The notes under the pieces are model-generated. The model worked only from the letters and a program-made list of their open reading frames with translations. It was not told the origin of the DNA and made no database searches. Of a stretch of DNA of 64,000 nt, positions 35,237 to 45,167 are shown in pieces. Each line of letters starts with the position of its first letter. Within the stretch, counting starts at the first letter, position 1. Location: NCBI GenBank assembly GCA_963722495.1, contig CAVRND010000008.1, forward strand, positions 62,001-126,000, written 5' to 3'. Made by a program: the position numbers and the translations under genes. This stretch comes from Hyphomicrobium_A sp963722495. Lineage in GTDB: Bacteria; Pseudomonadota; Alphaproteobacteria; Rhizobiales; Hyphomicrobiaceae.

Positions 35237-35981
35237 GTGAACGGCGCACAAACGACTGAGCTTTGGTGCGTCGATCTTGCTGCCGGCGCGCCGGCGCTGC
35301 ATGCGGTCGAGCAGCGCACGCCGCGGCTTTCACCTGCCGATCACGCGCGCGCAGCCGCATTCTCCGACACGCGATGTGCGCGCGGAATGGCTGGCGACGC
35401 ACATCGCGCTGCGCCTGTTGATCGAGCGCGCCGCGGGTCCGCAGTGGCGCTGCGTGACTTTCGATCGTTCGGAGCGCGGCAAACCGCATCTCGGCGAAGC
35501 ACAGCTGGCGTTCAGCCTTTCTCACGCCCCCGGCCTGGCGCTGATTGGGTTGGCCCCGCGCGGCGCCATCGGTGTCGACGTCGAACGCACGCGTCCCGTA
35601 CGCATAGGTGAAGCACGTCGCGCGCGCATTGAAGATGCCGGCGCGGCGCTCATCGCGGGACCTCTGCCCTCCGAAGGCAACGCTCGCTTCCTGCAGGCGT
35701 GGGTGCGGCTCGAAGCCTTTGCCAAGGCCGACGGCTGCGGCATCGGCCGGCTGCTGACGCGTCTTGGTATTCTGGGCGCCGGCGGGGCGGCTCGCACCGA
35801 GCAGCGGGCCGCAAGCGAGATCGTCGCCGAACTTGTCCGCGAAAGCCCCCATACTGTCGTCAGTGATCTGCAACTCGGCGATGGCGTCTTCGCCGCCGTT
35901 GTCGTCGCCGGGACCGAGCCTCCGGCCGAGGTCTCCTGGCTGCCCAGCAGCGTCGAAGGCCTGGAAAAGCTGACCGCATGA
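35237..35981 (+). CDS. 4'-phosphopantetheinyl transferase superfamily protein, apparent frameshift near 35368
   Basis: Transfers phosphopantetheine from CoA to a carrier protein. GTG start. N-terminal frame: ELWCVDLAAG and RLSPADHARAAAFSDT, then the next frame continues DVRAEWLATHIALRLLIERAAG. The second half has the Sfp-type signature: HAPGLALIGLAPRGAIGVDVERTR (Mg-binding Asp/Glu) and WVRLEAFAKADGCG (the catalytic WxxxEAxxKxxG motif). Length 3n+1 indicates one extra base, probably in CCGACACG, the same context as one of the trmFO shifts. A target carrier is not in the window. tRNA-Pro lies just downstream. Confidence 0.82.
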
Positions 35982-36037
35982 CGCCGGCGCGGCTTTGCCG
36001 TTGACCGGCAGGACCGCGCGAGGCAAAAGGGGCGCTT

Positions 36038-36115
36038 CGGAGCGTAGCGCAGCCTGGTTAGCGCACCAGTCTGGGGGACTGGGGGTCGGAGGTTCAAATC
36101 CTCTCGCTCCGACCA
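36038..36115 (+). tRNA. tRNA-Pro, anticodon GGG
   Basis: A full cloverleaf: acceptor CGGAGCG paired with CGCTCCG, D-arm AGCGCAGCCTGGTTAGCGC, anticodon stem CCAGT/ACTGG with loop CTGGGGG (anticodon GGG at 36073-36075), T-arm GGAGGTTCAAATCCTC, discriminator A and an encoded CCA end. GGG reads CCC and CCU proline codons. Confidence 0.95.
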
Positions 36116-36163
36116 ATCTTCTCCCGATATCAGCGGCCTCATAGCGCGATCGGGCGCCCTGAC

Positions 36164-36707
36164 ATGCACAGCAACAAAGCCCCTGACACGCTTGCGCCCA
36201 TCGAGCCGCAGCTCACGGCAAAGCCCATCGAGTTCAGGCGTGCGCATTGGGCACGTGCACTTGAAAGTGGCTGATCTGGACCGCGCGCTCGGCTTCTATT
36301 GCGGCGTGCTCGGCTTCGAGCTGATGCAGCGCTACGGCAACGAGGCGGCGTTCGTCGCCGCCGGTGGTTACCACCACCACATCGGGCTCAATACATGGGA
36401 GAGCAAGGGCGGCTCTCCGCCCCCTCGCGGCACGACCGGCCTCTTCCACATTGCCATTCTTTACCCGACCCGGGCGGCTCTCGCCGGGGCGCTGAAGCGG
36501 CTGATGGATGCGCGCATTCAGCTGGACGGCGCCAGCGATCACGGCGTCAGCGAGGCGCTCTATCTCCGCGACCCCGACGACAATGGCATCGAGCTGTATT
36601 GGGATCGCGAGCCGCAGGATTGGCCGCGCGACGCGCACGGCCATGTCGCGATGGGCACGCGGCTGCTGGACTTGGCCGGCCTGCTGCGCGAGGCCGACTT
36701 ACCTTGA
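36164..36707 (+). CDS. VOC-superfamily protein (catechol-dioxygenase/glyoxalase type), apparent frameshift near 36232
   Basis: About 180 residues. The N-terminus MHSNKAPDTLAPIEPQLTAK is in one frame, and the family domain in the next: VRIGHVHLKVADLDRALGFYCGVLGFEL (module 1 with the His ligand), GGYHHHIGLNTWESKGG, FHIAILYPTRAALAGALKRL and YLRDPDDNGIELYWDREP (module 2 with the Glu ligand). Dropping one T from GAGTTCAGG joins them as PIESGVRIGHVHL; total length is 3n+1. This is the common bacterial glyoxalase/extradiol-dioxygenase-like protein of VOC type; substrate unknown. It sits directly after tRNA-Pro. Confidence 0.82.
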
Positions 36708-36761
36708 GACCCACGGCAGGCGTCGCTTGTGAAACCGACGCGGCTGCTGGATACAGCCGGC

Positions 36762-39239
36762 ATGAAGTTCGCCACACCGCTTCCGATCGACGCCGTCCTG
36801 GACGAAGTGCGCAACGCCCTGGCCGCGCGCGCATCGGCCGTCCTCGTCGCGCCGCCCGGCGCCGGCAAGACGACGCGCGTCCCGCTCGCTTTGATGAACG
36901 AAAGCTGGCTCCGGGGTCGCAAGATCCTGGTGCTGGAGCCGCGCCGCATCGCCGCGCGGGCTGCTGCCGAGCGCATGGCGCACTCCTTGTCGGAGGCTGT
37001 CGGCGAGCGGATCGGATTGCGCGCGCGGATGGTCTCGAAATCGGGGCCGAAGACACGCATCGAGGTCGTCACCGAGGGCGTCTTCACCCGCATGATCCTC
37101 GATGATCCCGAGCTTTCCGGCATCGGCGCGGTGCTGTTCGACGAGTTCCACGAGCGCTCGCTCGATGCCGACCTGGGGCTGGCCCTCGCGCTCGACTGCC
37201 AGCGCGGCTTGCGCGACGACCTGCGCATCCTGCCGATGTCGGCGACGCTGGACGGCGCGCGGGTCGCGCAGCTTCTGGGCGATGCTCCCGTCATCGCCAG
37301 CGAAGGCCGCGCCTTCCCGGTCGACACGCGCTATCTCGGCCGCGATGCCAATGCGCGCATCGAGGATCAGATGGCGGACGCGGTGATGCGGGCCTTGCGG
37401 GCGGAATCGGGTTCGATCCTGGCGTTCCTGCCGGGCCAGGGCGAGATCCGGCGCGTCGAGGAGCGGCTGAAGGAGCGCATCAGCGATCCGGCCATCGTGC
37501 TTGCCCCGCTTTACGGCGCGATGGACATGAAGGCGCAGGATCTTGCGCTCGAGCCGGCGCCCGCAGGGCCTGCGCAAGGTGGTGCTGGCGACCTCGATCG
37601 CCGAGACGTCGATCACCATCGAGGGCGTGCGTGTCGTCATCGACAGCGGCCTTGCGCGCGTTCCGCGTTTCGAGCCGGACGTCGGCGTGACGCGGCTGGA
37701 GACCGTGCGCGTGTCGCGGGCCGCCGCCGATCAGCGCCGCGGCCGCGCCGGCCGTACCGAGCCCGGCGTCTGCTATCGCCTGTGGGACGAGCCGCAAACG
37801 CAAAGCCTGCCCGCTTTCGCCGAGCCCGAGATCCGCTCCGCCGATCTTGCAGCCTTGTTGCTCGACTGCGCGGAATGGGGAACAGCCGATCCGCGCTCGC
37901 TGTCTTGGATCGATCCGCCGTCGGCCGCCGCCATCGACGCCGCGCGCGAGGAGCTGACGGAGCTGGAAGCGCTCGACGCGGACGGCCGCATCACGGCCAT
38001 CGGCAGGCGGCTGAGGTCGCTGCCGTTGCCGCCCCGGCTTGCCCGCATGGTGATTTCCGCGGCCGAGCTCGGCCACGCGCAGGAGGCTGCCGAGATCGCC
38101 GCCGTGATCGTGGAGCGCGGCCTCGGCGGCAACGACGCCGATCTCGCGCATCGGCTGGACGGTTTCCGCCGTGACCGCTCGCGCCGCGCCGGCGACATGC
38201 GCAAGCTGGCGGCCGGCTGGGCGCGGATGGCGAGCGCGGGTCGTTCGGCGCAAGCGCCTCGCGAGGACATGTCGATCGCGCGCCTGCTGGCGCTCGCCTT
38301 TCCGGAGCGCATCGGCAAGGCGCGCGGCGCGCCCGGCCAGTTCCTCCTCGCCAATGGCCGCGGCGCCAACCTCGATGCGACGCATCCTTTGGCGCGATCG
38401 CCCTTCCTGGTCGCGGCGGAGCTGTCGGGATCGGCGGCGTCGACGCGCATCCTGCTCGCGGCCGCGGCCGATGAAGCGGACATTCTCGCGGCCGCCGGCA
38501 ATCGCATCCGCGAGACGGACGAGATCGAATTCGATCAGAGCGCAGGCTGCGCTGCGGTCGCGCCGTGTCCGCCGGCTCGACGCCATCGTGCTCGCAAGCG
38601 AGCCGCGGGCGGTGATGCCGAGCGAGGAAACCGCGCGCCTGCTCGCCGACGGCATCGCGCAAGCTCGGGCTGAGCCGCCTGCCGTGGAGCAAGGCGCAAA
38701 TCCAGCTGCGCGACCGCGTCGGTTTCTTGCGCGCGGCCGGAGAGGACGAATGGCCGGACCTGACCGATGCGGCGCTCGCCAATACGGTCGCGGAGTGGCT
38801 TGCCCCGTTCCTCGCCGGCAAGACGAAGCTGTCCGAGATCGGCGCCGATGACCTCGGCGCGGCGCTCGATGCGCTGCTGCCATGGAACTTGAAGCGGCGC
38901 TTGGAGGAGGAGGCGCCGACGCATTTCGAGGCGCCCACGGGCAATCGTCACGCCATCGACTACGAGACGGCGGGCGCGCCCGCCCTGCACATCCGCGTGC
39001 AGGAGCTGTTTGGGCTGACGCAGCATCCTGCGATCGCGCACGGCAAGCTGCCGCTCACGCTGCATCTGCTGTCGCCGGCGCACCGGCCAATTCAGATCAC
39101 GCGCGACCTCCCGGGCTTCTGGAAGGGATCGTGGGCGGCGGTCAAAGCCGAGATGAAAGGGCGCTATCCGCGCCACCCATGGCCCGACGATCCCGCCTCG
39201 GCGGCTCCCACCGCGCGCGCCAAGCCGCGCGGGACGTAG
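36762..39239 (+). CDS. hrpB: ATP-dependent helicase HrpB, three apparent frameshifts (near 37560, 38546, 38660)
   Basis: DEAH-box helicase of about 825 residues, normal for HrpB. The first part has Walker A APPGAGKTTRVP, the DEFHER box, SATLDG and ILAFLPGQGEIRRVEERL. After about 270 residues the next frame continues GLRKVVLATSIAETSITIEGVRVVIDSG, QRRGRAGRTEPGVCYRLW and the ratchet region to IEFDQSAG; then a third frame gives LRSRRVRRLDAIVLASEPRAVMP; a last change restores the frame for the C-terminal HrpB domain (KLGLSRLPWSKAQIQLRDRVG, PAIAHGKLPLTLHLLSPAHRPIQITRDLPGFW). Three +1 insertions keep the total a multiple of three. The third is in the recurrent GCGCAAG context. Function in bacteria is poorly known. 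Confidence 0.9.
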
Positions 39240-39244
39240 TTCGA

Positions 39245-40433
39245 CTAGAGCCGCTCGATGGCGATGGCGGTCGCTTCGCCGCCGCCGATGCATGCCGAAG
39301 CGATGCCGCGCTTGAGGCCCTGGTGCTCGAGCGCGTGCAGCAGCGTCACGATGAGGCGCGCGCCGGTGGCGCCAATAGGGTGTCCGAGCGCACAGGCGCC
39401 GCCGTTGACGTTGAGCTGCTCGCGCGAAAGTCCCAGCTCCTTCTGCGCCGCCATGGCGACGACGGCGAACGCTTCGTTGATCTCGTAGAGATCGACGCCG
39501 TTCGCTTCCCAGCCGGCTTTCTCCAGCAGCTTGCGGATGGCCGGGATGGGCGCGGTGGTGAACCACTGCGGTTCCTGGCTGTGCGTGGCGTGCGCGCGGA
39601 TGACGGCGCGCAGCGGCAGGCCCTCGCGCTCGGCGATGGACCGCCGCGTCAGCACCAGAGCCGCGGCGCCGTCGGCGTTGGCCGATGAGCTTGCCGGCGT
39701 GATCGTGCCGTCGCGCCGGAACGCCGGCTTCAGCAGCGGGATCTTGTCGGGCGAGACCTTCATCGGGTTCTCGTCATCGGCGATGAGTCTTTTCGCCGCC
39801 TTTGACGGCAATGCTGACCGGCGCGATCTCCGCCTTGAAGCGGCCCTCGCTTATCGCCGCGCGGGCACGCGACAGCGTTTCTGTCGCGAACGCGTCTTGG
39901 TCGGCGCGCGTGAACTGATAGCGCTCGGCCGTCGCCTCGCCGAAGTCGCCCATACTGCGCCCCGTCTCGTAGGCGTCCTCCAGCCCGTCGAGCAGCATGT
40001 GATCGAGGATGCGGTCGTGGCCGGCCCGGTAGCCGCCGCGCGCCTTCGCCAGCAGGTACGGCGCGTTGGTCATCGACTCCATGCCGCCGGCGACGACGAT
40101 GTCGGCGCTGCCCGCGGCAATGAGATCGTGCGCCAGCATCGTCGCCTTCATGCCCGAGCCGCAGACTTTGTTGATCGTCGTGGCGCCGGTTGCGTCCGGG
40201 AGGCCGGCGCCGCGCATCGCCTGGCGCGCCGGCGCCTGGCCCTGGCCCGCCTGCAGCACGTTGCCCATCAACACTTCGTCGACGCGTGCAGGGTCCAAGC
40301 CGGCCCGCTCGAGGGCAGCCTTGATCGCATGGGCGCCCAGTGCGTGAGCCGGCAGCGTGCCGAGCTCCCCCTGGAAGCGGCCGAGCGGCGTGCGCACGGC
40401 AGAAGCGATGACGACCGGATCAGACGTGCCCAT
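39245..40433 (-). CDS. Thiolase (acetyl-CoA C-acyltransferase), apparent frameshift near 39790
   Basis: About 395 residues. N-half: VVIASAVRTPLGRFQGELGTLPAHALGAHAI, the active-site Cys in INKVCGSGMKATMLA and GGMESMTNAPYLL. After EIAPVSIAVKGGE the frame changes and continues as RLIADDENPMKVSPDKIPLLKPAF, with the catalytic His in NVNGGACALGHPIGATGARL and CIGGGEATAIAIERL at the end. Length 3n+1, consistent with one extra A in GAAAAGAC. Acts in beta-oxidation or short-chain acyl-CoA metabolism. It is divergent from the thioesterase-TetR-SDR group, across a palindrome-bearing spacer. Confidence 0.9.
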
Positions 40434-40480
40434 AGAAACCTCCGCTGCGACCAAAGGTGTCCCCACGACCCCCTTTATTC

Positions 40481-40514
40481 ATGATGGCCAACATAATATA
40501 TGATAGCCGTCATA
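40481..40514. promoter_or_regulatory. Palindromic operator candidate between thiolase and thioesterase genes
   Basis: TATGA-TAGCCG-TCATA (40499-40514) is a perfect 5-6-5 inverted repeat in an AT-rich patch, and ATGATGGC at 40481 pairs with GCCGTCAT at 40506 with one mismatch. TetR-type regulators of acyl-CoA genes often bind such sites, and a TetR gene lies in the divergent group, so autoregulation and control of the thiolase gene is a fair guess. Confidence 0.45.
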
Positions 40515-40548
40515 CAAGAGCGGTCCTTGTGCCGCAGGAGGGGATGCA

Positions 40549-41049
40549 GTGGACACGCCGGTGACGGAAACGACGCAACTCATCGCCGGCGGTGCCGCAC
40601 GCTCATCCATGCGCGCGATGTCGGGGCTCGAGTTCCTGTGCGGGCTCATGGACGGTTCCTTGCCGCCACCGGCGTTCAGCGCCACCAGCCGCATCACGCC
40701 GGTGGAGGCCGAGGCTGGGCGCGTCGTGTTCGAGGGCGAGCCGCACGGCGACTTCTACAACCCGATGGGCACCGTGCACGGCGGCTGGATCGCCACGCTG
40801 CTCGATACGGCCATGGCGTGCGCGGTGCACTCCTCGCTGAAGGCCGGCGAGATCTTCACCACCGTAGAGATGAACGTCACCTACGTGCGCCCCGTGCAGG
40901 CCGCGACGGGCAAGCTGCGCTGCGTGGGCGTGCTGCTGCATTCCGGTGGGCGGGTCGCCAGCGCCGAAGGCAAGGTCTACGATGCGGCCGGCAATCTCAT
41001 CGCGCACGGCAGCGAGACCTGCCTCATCACGCGCGCACACCGCACATAA
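40549..41049 (+). CDS. PaaI-family acyl-CoA thioesterase
   Basis: 166 residues, GTG start. Hotdog fold with the PaaI-type motif GDFYNPMGTVHGGWIATLLDTAMACAVHSSL, and TTVEMNVTYVRPVQ. These enzymes hydrolyse aromatic or short-chain acyl-CoA esters. It is the first gene of a tight group with the TetR gene (21-base gap) and opposite to the thiolase, so it likely works in acyl-CoA turnover. Confidence 0.88.
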   Translation: MDTPVTETTQLIAGGAARSSMRAMSGLEFLCGLMDGSLPPPAFSATSRITPVEAEAGRVVFEGEPHGDFYNPMGTVHGGWIATLLDTAMACAVHSSLKAGEIFTTVEMNVTYVRPVQAATGKLRCVGVLLHSGGRVASAEGKVYDAAGNLIAHGSETCLITRAHRT

Positions 41050-41070
41050 GAACAACAAGGAGAGCGAGCC

Positions 41071-41658
41071 ATGCCGCGGGTCTCGAAGAAGCAAGCCGAG
41101 CACAACCACCAGGAGGTCGTCGCCGCCGCGGCGCGGCTGTTCCGCGAGCGTGGGATCAACGGCGTCAGCGTGCCGGCATTGATGGCCGAGGCCGGCCTGA
41201 CGCACGGCGCCTTCTACGGCCACTTCGCCTCAAAGGACGAGCTCGCCGCCGCCGCCTGTACGCACGCCATCGCGCAATCGGGCGCCATCTACGACGGACT
41301 GCTCGAGCGGCACGGCGGCGACCAGAGCGCGGCACTGGGCGAGTTCGTCAAGCGCTACACATCGCGGCTGCATCGCGACCAACCGGGCCTCGGCTGTCCC
41401 ATCGCCGCGCTGGCCGACGATGCTTCGCGCGAGGAGTTCAAAGGCCCGGTGCGCAAGGCGTTTGCCTCCGGCGTCGAGCGCATGATCGAGCGCCTGCGGC
41501 CATTGCTCGGCCGACGCGGCAAGCCGGCGGCGCGCGAGGAAACGCTGGCCGACGTCGCGCTGTTGGTCGGCGCCCTCGTCCTGGCGCGCGCGACCAAGGG
41601 CCATGCCGTCTCCGACGAGGTGCTGATGGCCGCCCGCAAGGCGTTGACGCCCGCTTAA
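41071..41658 (+). CDS. TetR/AcrR-family regulator
   Basis: 195 residues. The N-terminal HTH is classical: HQEVVAAAARLFRERGINGVSVPALMAEAGLTHGAFYGHFASKDELAAAA. The C-terminal ligand-binding region has CPIAALADDASREEF near residue 110, seen in one TetR subfamily that often neighbours SDR or acyl-CoA genes. It lies between thioesterase and SDR genes and probably controls them and the thiolase. Ligand unknown. Confidence 0.92.
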   Translation: MPRVSKKQAEHNHQEVVAAAARLFRERGINGVSVPALMAEAGLTHGAFYGHFASKDELAAAACTHAIAQSGAIYDGLLERHGGDQSAALGEFVKRYTSRLHRDQPGLGCPIAALADDASREEFKGPVRKAFASGVERMIERLRPLLGRRGKPAAREETLADVALLVGALVLARATKGHAVSDEVLMAARKALTPA

Positions 41659-41699
41659 CCCCCCAGCGGCGGAATGTCCGGCTAGCCGTCGCCGCACGC

Positions 41700-41714
41700 G
41701 CGTATATATTACGC
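41700..41714. promoter_or_regulatory. 15-bp perfect palindrome upstream of the SDR gene
   Basis: GCGTA-TATAT-TACGC lies about 55 bases before the SDR start and overlaps a likely AT-rich promoter (TATATATTACG, then CATAATTTAAA). Possible operator for the TetR product or another regulator; not the same sequence as the 40499 site. Confidence 0.35.
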
Positions 41715-41769
41715 ACATAATTTAAAGCAGCGCGGGCAACTGCCCCGCTTCAACCGAGGAGAATCCCCC

Positions 41770-42582
41770 ATGGCCACCACCAGCAAAGGCAAGGCGCTCG
41801 TCACCGGCGCATCGACCGGCATCGGCGCCGTCTACGCCGACCGTCTCGCCAAGCGCGGCTACGACCTCGTCGTCGTCGCCCGCAACGGCAAGCAGCTGCA
41901 GGCGCTGGCCGACCGCCTCACCGCCGAGACCGGACGCAAGGTCGAGGTGCTGCAGGCCGACCTGACCTCGGACGCCGACGTTGCCAGGGTCGAACAAAAG
42001 CTCGCCACCGATCCGGCCCTGACCGTCCTCGTCAACAACGCCGGCATCGCCGCCAACGGCAAGCTCGCCGAGCACGACCGCACGTCGGTCGACAACATCA
42101 TCAAGCTGAACATCACCGCGCTGACGCATCTCGCCGCCGCCGCCGCCAAGAACTTCGCCGCCCGCGGCAAGGGCACCATCGTCAACCTGGCCTCGGTCGT
42201 TGCGCTGGCGCCGGGCGGGTTCAACGCCACCTATGCCGCCTCGAAGGCCTACGTCATCAGCCTGACCGAGACCCTCGCCGCCGAGCTCGCCGGCACCGGC
42301 GTCACCGTGCAGGCGGTTCTGCCCGGCGCCACGCGCACGGAGATCTGGGAGCGCTCCGGCCTCGATCCCTCCGGCCTGCCGGCGGAGATGGTGATGGAGG
42401 CCGGCGAGATGGTCGACGCCGCACTCGCCGGTCTGGATCAGGGCGAGCTCGTCACCATTCCCTCGCTCCCCGATGCCGGCGACTGGAAGCGCTTCGTCGA
42501 GGCGCGTGGTGCGCTCGGCCCCAACCTGTCGCACAACCACGCCGCCCCGCGATTCAGGGCCGGCCAGCGCAGCGCCGCTTGA
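41770..42582 (+). CDS. Short-chain dehydrogenase/reductase
   Basis: 270 residues. NAD(P)-binding TGASTGIGAVYADRLAKRGYDLVVVAR, NNAG (LVNNAGIAANG), the catalytic Ser region NLASVVALAP and YAASKAYVISLTETL with the YxxxK motif. Starts with ATG after GAGGAGAATC. The C-terminal 20 residues are low in similarity. Substrate unknown; linked by position to the TetR/thioesterase group, though 110 bases separate them. Confidence 0.9.
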   Translation: MATTSKGKALVTGASTGIGAVYADRLAKRGYDLVVVARNGKQLQALADRLTAETGRKVEVLQADLTSDADVARVEQKLATDPALTVLVNNAGIAANGKLAEHDRTSVDNIIKLNITALTHLAAAAAKNFAARGKGTIVNLASVVALAPGGFNATYAASKAYVISLTETLAAELAGTGVTVQAVLPGATRTEIWERSGLDPSGLPAEMVMEAGEMVDAALAGLDQGELVTIPSLPDAGDWKRFVEARGALGPNLSHNHAAPRFRAGQRSAA

Positions 42583-42915
42583 GGCCTTCGAAACGGGGAG
42601 CGCCACGCGGCGCTTCCTGACTTTGCCGTCATGCGCTCGTCGTATTGCGCAAGCCTTCGCGATCTCGCGGGCGAAGCCCCGAGGTTTCAAAGATCCGAGG
42701 CAGCGCGGGCGCCAGACGACCGCCATCCGATTTGGTGACGGCAGGGCAGAGGCGCTTGCTCCTTTAGAAACGCCTCTGCTTCGCCCGGGCACACGGGAAC
42801 TCCGCAATTTGCAGCTTTTTTTCCATCCCGCCTTTTTCGTCTCTTCTCGATGATCGCAACACGCGCAATTCGGGTAACCCGCACGTAGCACGACAACGCG
42901 TTAGCTGGTGACGAC
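42583..42915. other. Intergenic region without a recognised gene
   Basis: About 330 bases. It holds an inverted repeat GCAGAGGCG/CGCCTCTGC near 42746-42780 without a following T-run, and a T8 run with CCCGCC near 42810. I see no convincing coding region or RNA. Confidence 0.55.
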
Positions 42916-43380
42916 GTGCATACTTCGATGGAGGCATGGGTGCGCATCAATCGTGACGTCATGGGTTTCGCGCTGGTGGCAACAGTGATGCTGGGCGGCG
43001 GCGCCCAGGCGCAGCAGCCGAGCCATCCGCCGGCGCCGAAGTTCGACGAAGAGCTCGAAATACAGTTCAACGGCCATTGCCGCGAATGCCATTCGTTCGT
43101 GCAGAACGACAACCGGCTGGGGCCGAGCCTCTACGGCGTCGTGGGGCGCAAGGCGGGCTCGGTGCCGGGGTTCAACTATTCGGATTCGATCAAGGGTTCC
43201 AACATCGTCTGGGACGAGAAGACTCTCGACCAATGGATCACCAATCCCGGCGCCGTGATCCCCGGCAACAACATGGCTGCGCTGTTCGGCGGCATAAGCG
43301 ACCCCGCGATACGCGCCAAGATCATCGCCTTCCTGAAAGAGGATAGCCAAGGCGGCGCCGCTCCAAGTCCGAAGAAATAA
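42916..43380 (+). CDS. Exported class I cytochrome c
   Basis: 154 residues, probably GTG start (an ATG lies four codons later). A signal segment (VMGFALVATVMLGGGAQAQ) is followed by one heme motif CRECH at residues 55-59, and NNMAAL with Met120 as the likely sixth ligand. KTLDQWITNPGAVIPGNNM is the usual C-terminal part of small cytochrome c (cyt c2/c550 type). Carries electrons in the periplasm. No oxidase or reductase gene is adjacent. Confidence 0.9.
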   Translation: MHTSMEAWVRINRDVMGFALVATVMLGGGAQAQQPSHPPAPKFDEELEIQFNGHCRECHSFVQNDNRLGPSLYGVVGRKAGSVPGFNYSDSIKGSNIVWDEKTLDQWITNPGAVIPGNNMAALFGGISDPAIRAKIIAFLKEDSQGGAAPSPKK

Positions 43381-43478
43381 TGCGGCGCGCGGGCGTGAGG
43401 GTGCGTCTTCAGCGTGATCATCTCGAGCGCGGCGGTGCGCCGGTTAGCGCTCGGGAACCGGCTCCACAAAAATACGTC

Positions 43479-43512
43479 GAGGTTCGCAGCGCGTGGCAGG
43501 CGTGCGAACCTC
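43479..43512. repeat. Inverted repeat (10-base stem) after the cytochrome c gene
   Basis: GAGGTTCGCA pairs with TGCGAACCTC around a 14-base loop. No T-run on either side within a few bases, so a terminator role is uncertain. Confidence 0.4.
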
Positions 43513-43561
43513 AACCGTCATCGTCGAACCAAGTAAAACAAACAAACGCTAGAACGTAGGA

Positions 43562-44002
43562 CTACTTGCCGTCGCCTGGGTTTGCGCCGCCAGCCGCACC
43601 AGCCGTCGTCCCCTGGTTCTCAAGCACATCCACGACTCCCATCACCAGACGCGTCAGCGGATTGACGATGAGGACCGTATTGTCGTCCGCCTTGACGAGA
43701 TGGTGGGGGGCCGCCTCTGGGATCGCCGCTGCCGCTGCAGGCGGGGTTGGGGTCAGCTTAACGTCTTTTGGAACTTCGGAGCCAACCGCCGGCTGCTGAA
43801 GTCCTTGCACCGTCTGAATGGCCAAGCCCTCGAGAGCCTTAATGAAAGCCTGCTCCTGATCATCCGACGCGTTGATAGCGCCCTGCACGCCGGTCGTCTG
43901 CGGTGGCGATGCCGGACCGGTTTCGGCGGTCGCACCGGTCGTGAGTGCGACGCTCCCGAGAAGTACGATCGCCATACCGCTAGCTTTTAGCAAACTGCGC
44001 AT
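43562..44002 (-). CDS. Exported protein of unknown function
   Basis: 146 residues from the ATG after GGAGATTT. Signal peptide RSLLKASGMAIVLLGSVALTTGATA; Pro/Ala-rich middle; near the C-terminus VKADDNTVLIVNPLTRLVMGVV, a pattern loosely like the 'VVEPRTRRVV' ending of DUF1236-type proteins. The similarity is weak. A glycine-rich tail follows (GAAGGANPGDGK). No partner gene. Confidence 0.55.
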   Translation of the reverse strand: MRSLLKASGMAIVLLGSVALTTGATAETGPASPPQTTGVQGAINASDDQEQAFIKALEGLAIQTVQGLQQPAVGSEVPKDVKLTPTPPAAAAAIPEAAPHHLVKADDNTVLIVNPLTRLVMGVVDVLENQGTTAGAAGGANPGDGK

Positions 44003-44138
44003 TGAAATCTCCGCTGCCGTTTTTCGCACCTGCGGAGCCTGTCATGAGCGCGATAGGGCAGGAAGGATTTCCCACAGAGTTGTTGAACGCAGTTTATACC
44101 GATGATTCCGAATTAAAATCAGTTCGTCAGCAGTGGGT

Positions 44139-45167
44139 TCACACCGGCGGCGGGTTGCGCTCGGTGAAGGCGACGCGCTGGTGCCAGTAGGGATAGGTCA
44201 GCGGGCGCTCGCTCGCCGCATCGAGCTTGGCGATCTGCTCCTTGGTGAGGTTCCAGCCGACGGCGCCGAGGTTCTGCTTCAGCTGCTCCTCGTTGCGCGC
44301 ACCGACGACGACGGTCGACACGGTCGGGCGCTGCAGCAGCCAGTTGAGGGCGATCTGCGGCACGCTCTTGCCGGTCTCCTTCGCCACCTCATCGAGTGCG
44401 TCGACAACCTTGAACAGATACTCGTCGTCGACCTGCGGGCCGGCTTCGGCGGAATCGTGCAGGCGGCTTTGCTTCGGGATGCCGGTGCCGCGGCGGATCT
44501 TGCCGGTGAGGCGCCCCCAGCCGAGCGGGCTCCAGACCACGGCGCCGATGCCCTCCTCGAGGCCGAGCGGCATCAGCTCCCATTCGTACTCGCGCCCGAT
44601 GAGCGAGTAGTAGGTCTGGTTGGCGACGTAGCGCGGGTAGCCGTACTTGTCGGCGACGCCGAGCGCCTTGGCGATGTGCCAGCCGGAGAAGTTCGATACG
44701 CCGACGTAGCGGATCTTGCCGGCGCGCACGAGGGTGTCGAGCGTCGACAGAACCTCCTCGGGCGGCGTCATGGCGTCGTAGCCGTGCAGCTGGAAGAGAT
44801 CGATGTGGTCGGTCTGCAGGCGCTTCAGCGAGGCATCGATGGTGGCCAGCAGGTGCTGGCGCGAAGAGCCGACGTTGTTGGGCTCGTCATTGAAGCGAAA
44901 CGTCGCCTTGGTGGAGACGAGGCAGCGGTCGCGCTTGCCCTTCATGGCTTCGCCGAGGATGCGCTCGGATTCGCCGGCGGAATAGATGTCGGCGGTGTCG
45001 AACAGACTGACGCCGGCGTCGAGGCAGATGTCGATCAGGCGCCGCGCTTCCTCCGTGTCGGTGGCGCCCCAGGCGGCGAACAGCTTGCCTTTGCCGCCGA
45101 AGGTGCCGGTGCCGAAGCTCAAGGCGGGCACGGTCAATCCAGATGCGCCGAGGCGGCGATATTCCAT
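44139..45167 (-). CDS. Aldo/keto reductase
   Basis: 342 residues in the (beta/alpha)8 AKR family. Catalytic tetrad positions: FDTADIYSAGESERILGEA (Asp, Tyr), CLVSTKATF (Lys) and QLHGYDAMTPPEE (His); the NADPH-binding C-terminal segment is VVVGARNEEQLKQNLGAVGW. It resembles the 'general stress protein 69/YghZ'-type NADPH-dependent oxidoreductases. Substrate unknown. Divergent from the patatin gene. Confidence 0.92.
   Translation of the reverse strand: MEYRRLGASGLTVPALSFGTGTFGGKGKLFAAWGATDTEEARRLIDICLDAGVSLFDTADIYSAGESERILGEAMKGKRDRCLVSTKATFRFNDEPNNVGSSRQHLLATIDASLKRLQTDHIDLFQLHGYDAMTPPEEVLSTLDTLVRAGKIRYVGVSNFSGWHIAKALGVADKYGYPRYVANQTYYSLIGREYEWELMPLGLEEGIGAVVWSPLGWGRLTGKIRRGTGIPKQSRLHDSAEAGPQVDDEYLFKVVDALDEVAKETGKSVPQIALNWLLQRPTVSTVVVGARNEEQLKQNLGAVGWNLTKEQIAKLDAASERPLTYPYWHQRVAFTERNPPPV

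Noticed and set aside
36038..36115. tRNA-Pro as an integration site for a mobile element
   Set aside because: No integrase, no direct repeat of the tRNA 3' end and no change in gene character nearby.
42583..42915. Short coding frame in the spacer after the SDR gene
   Set aside because: No ribosome site, no similarity, and codon composition unlike neighbouring genes.
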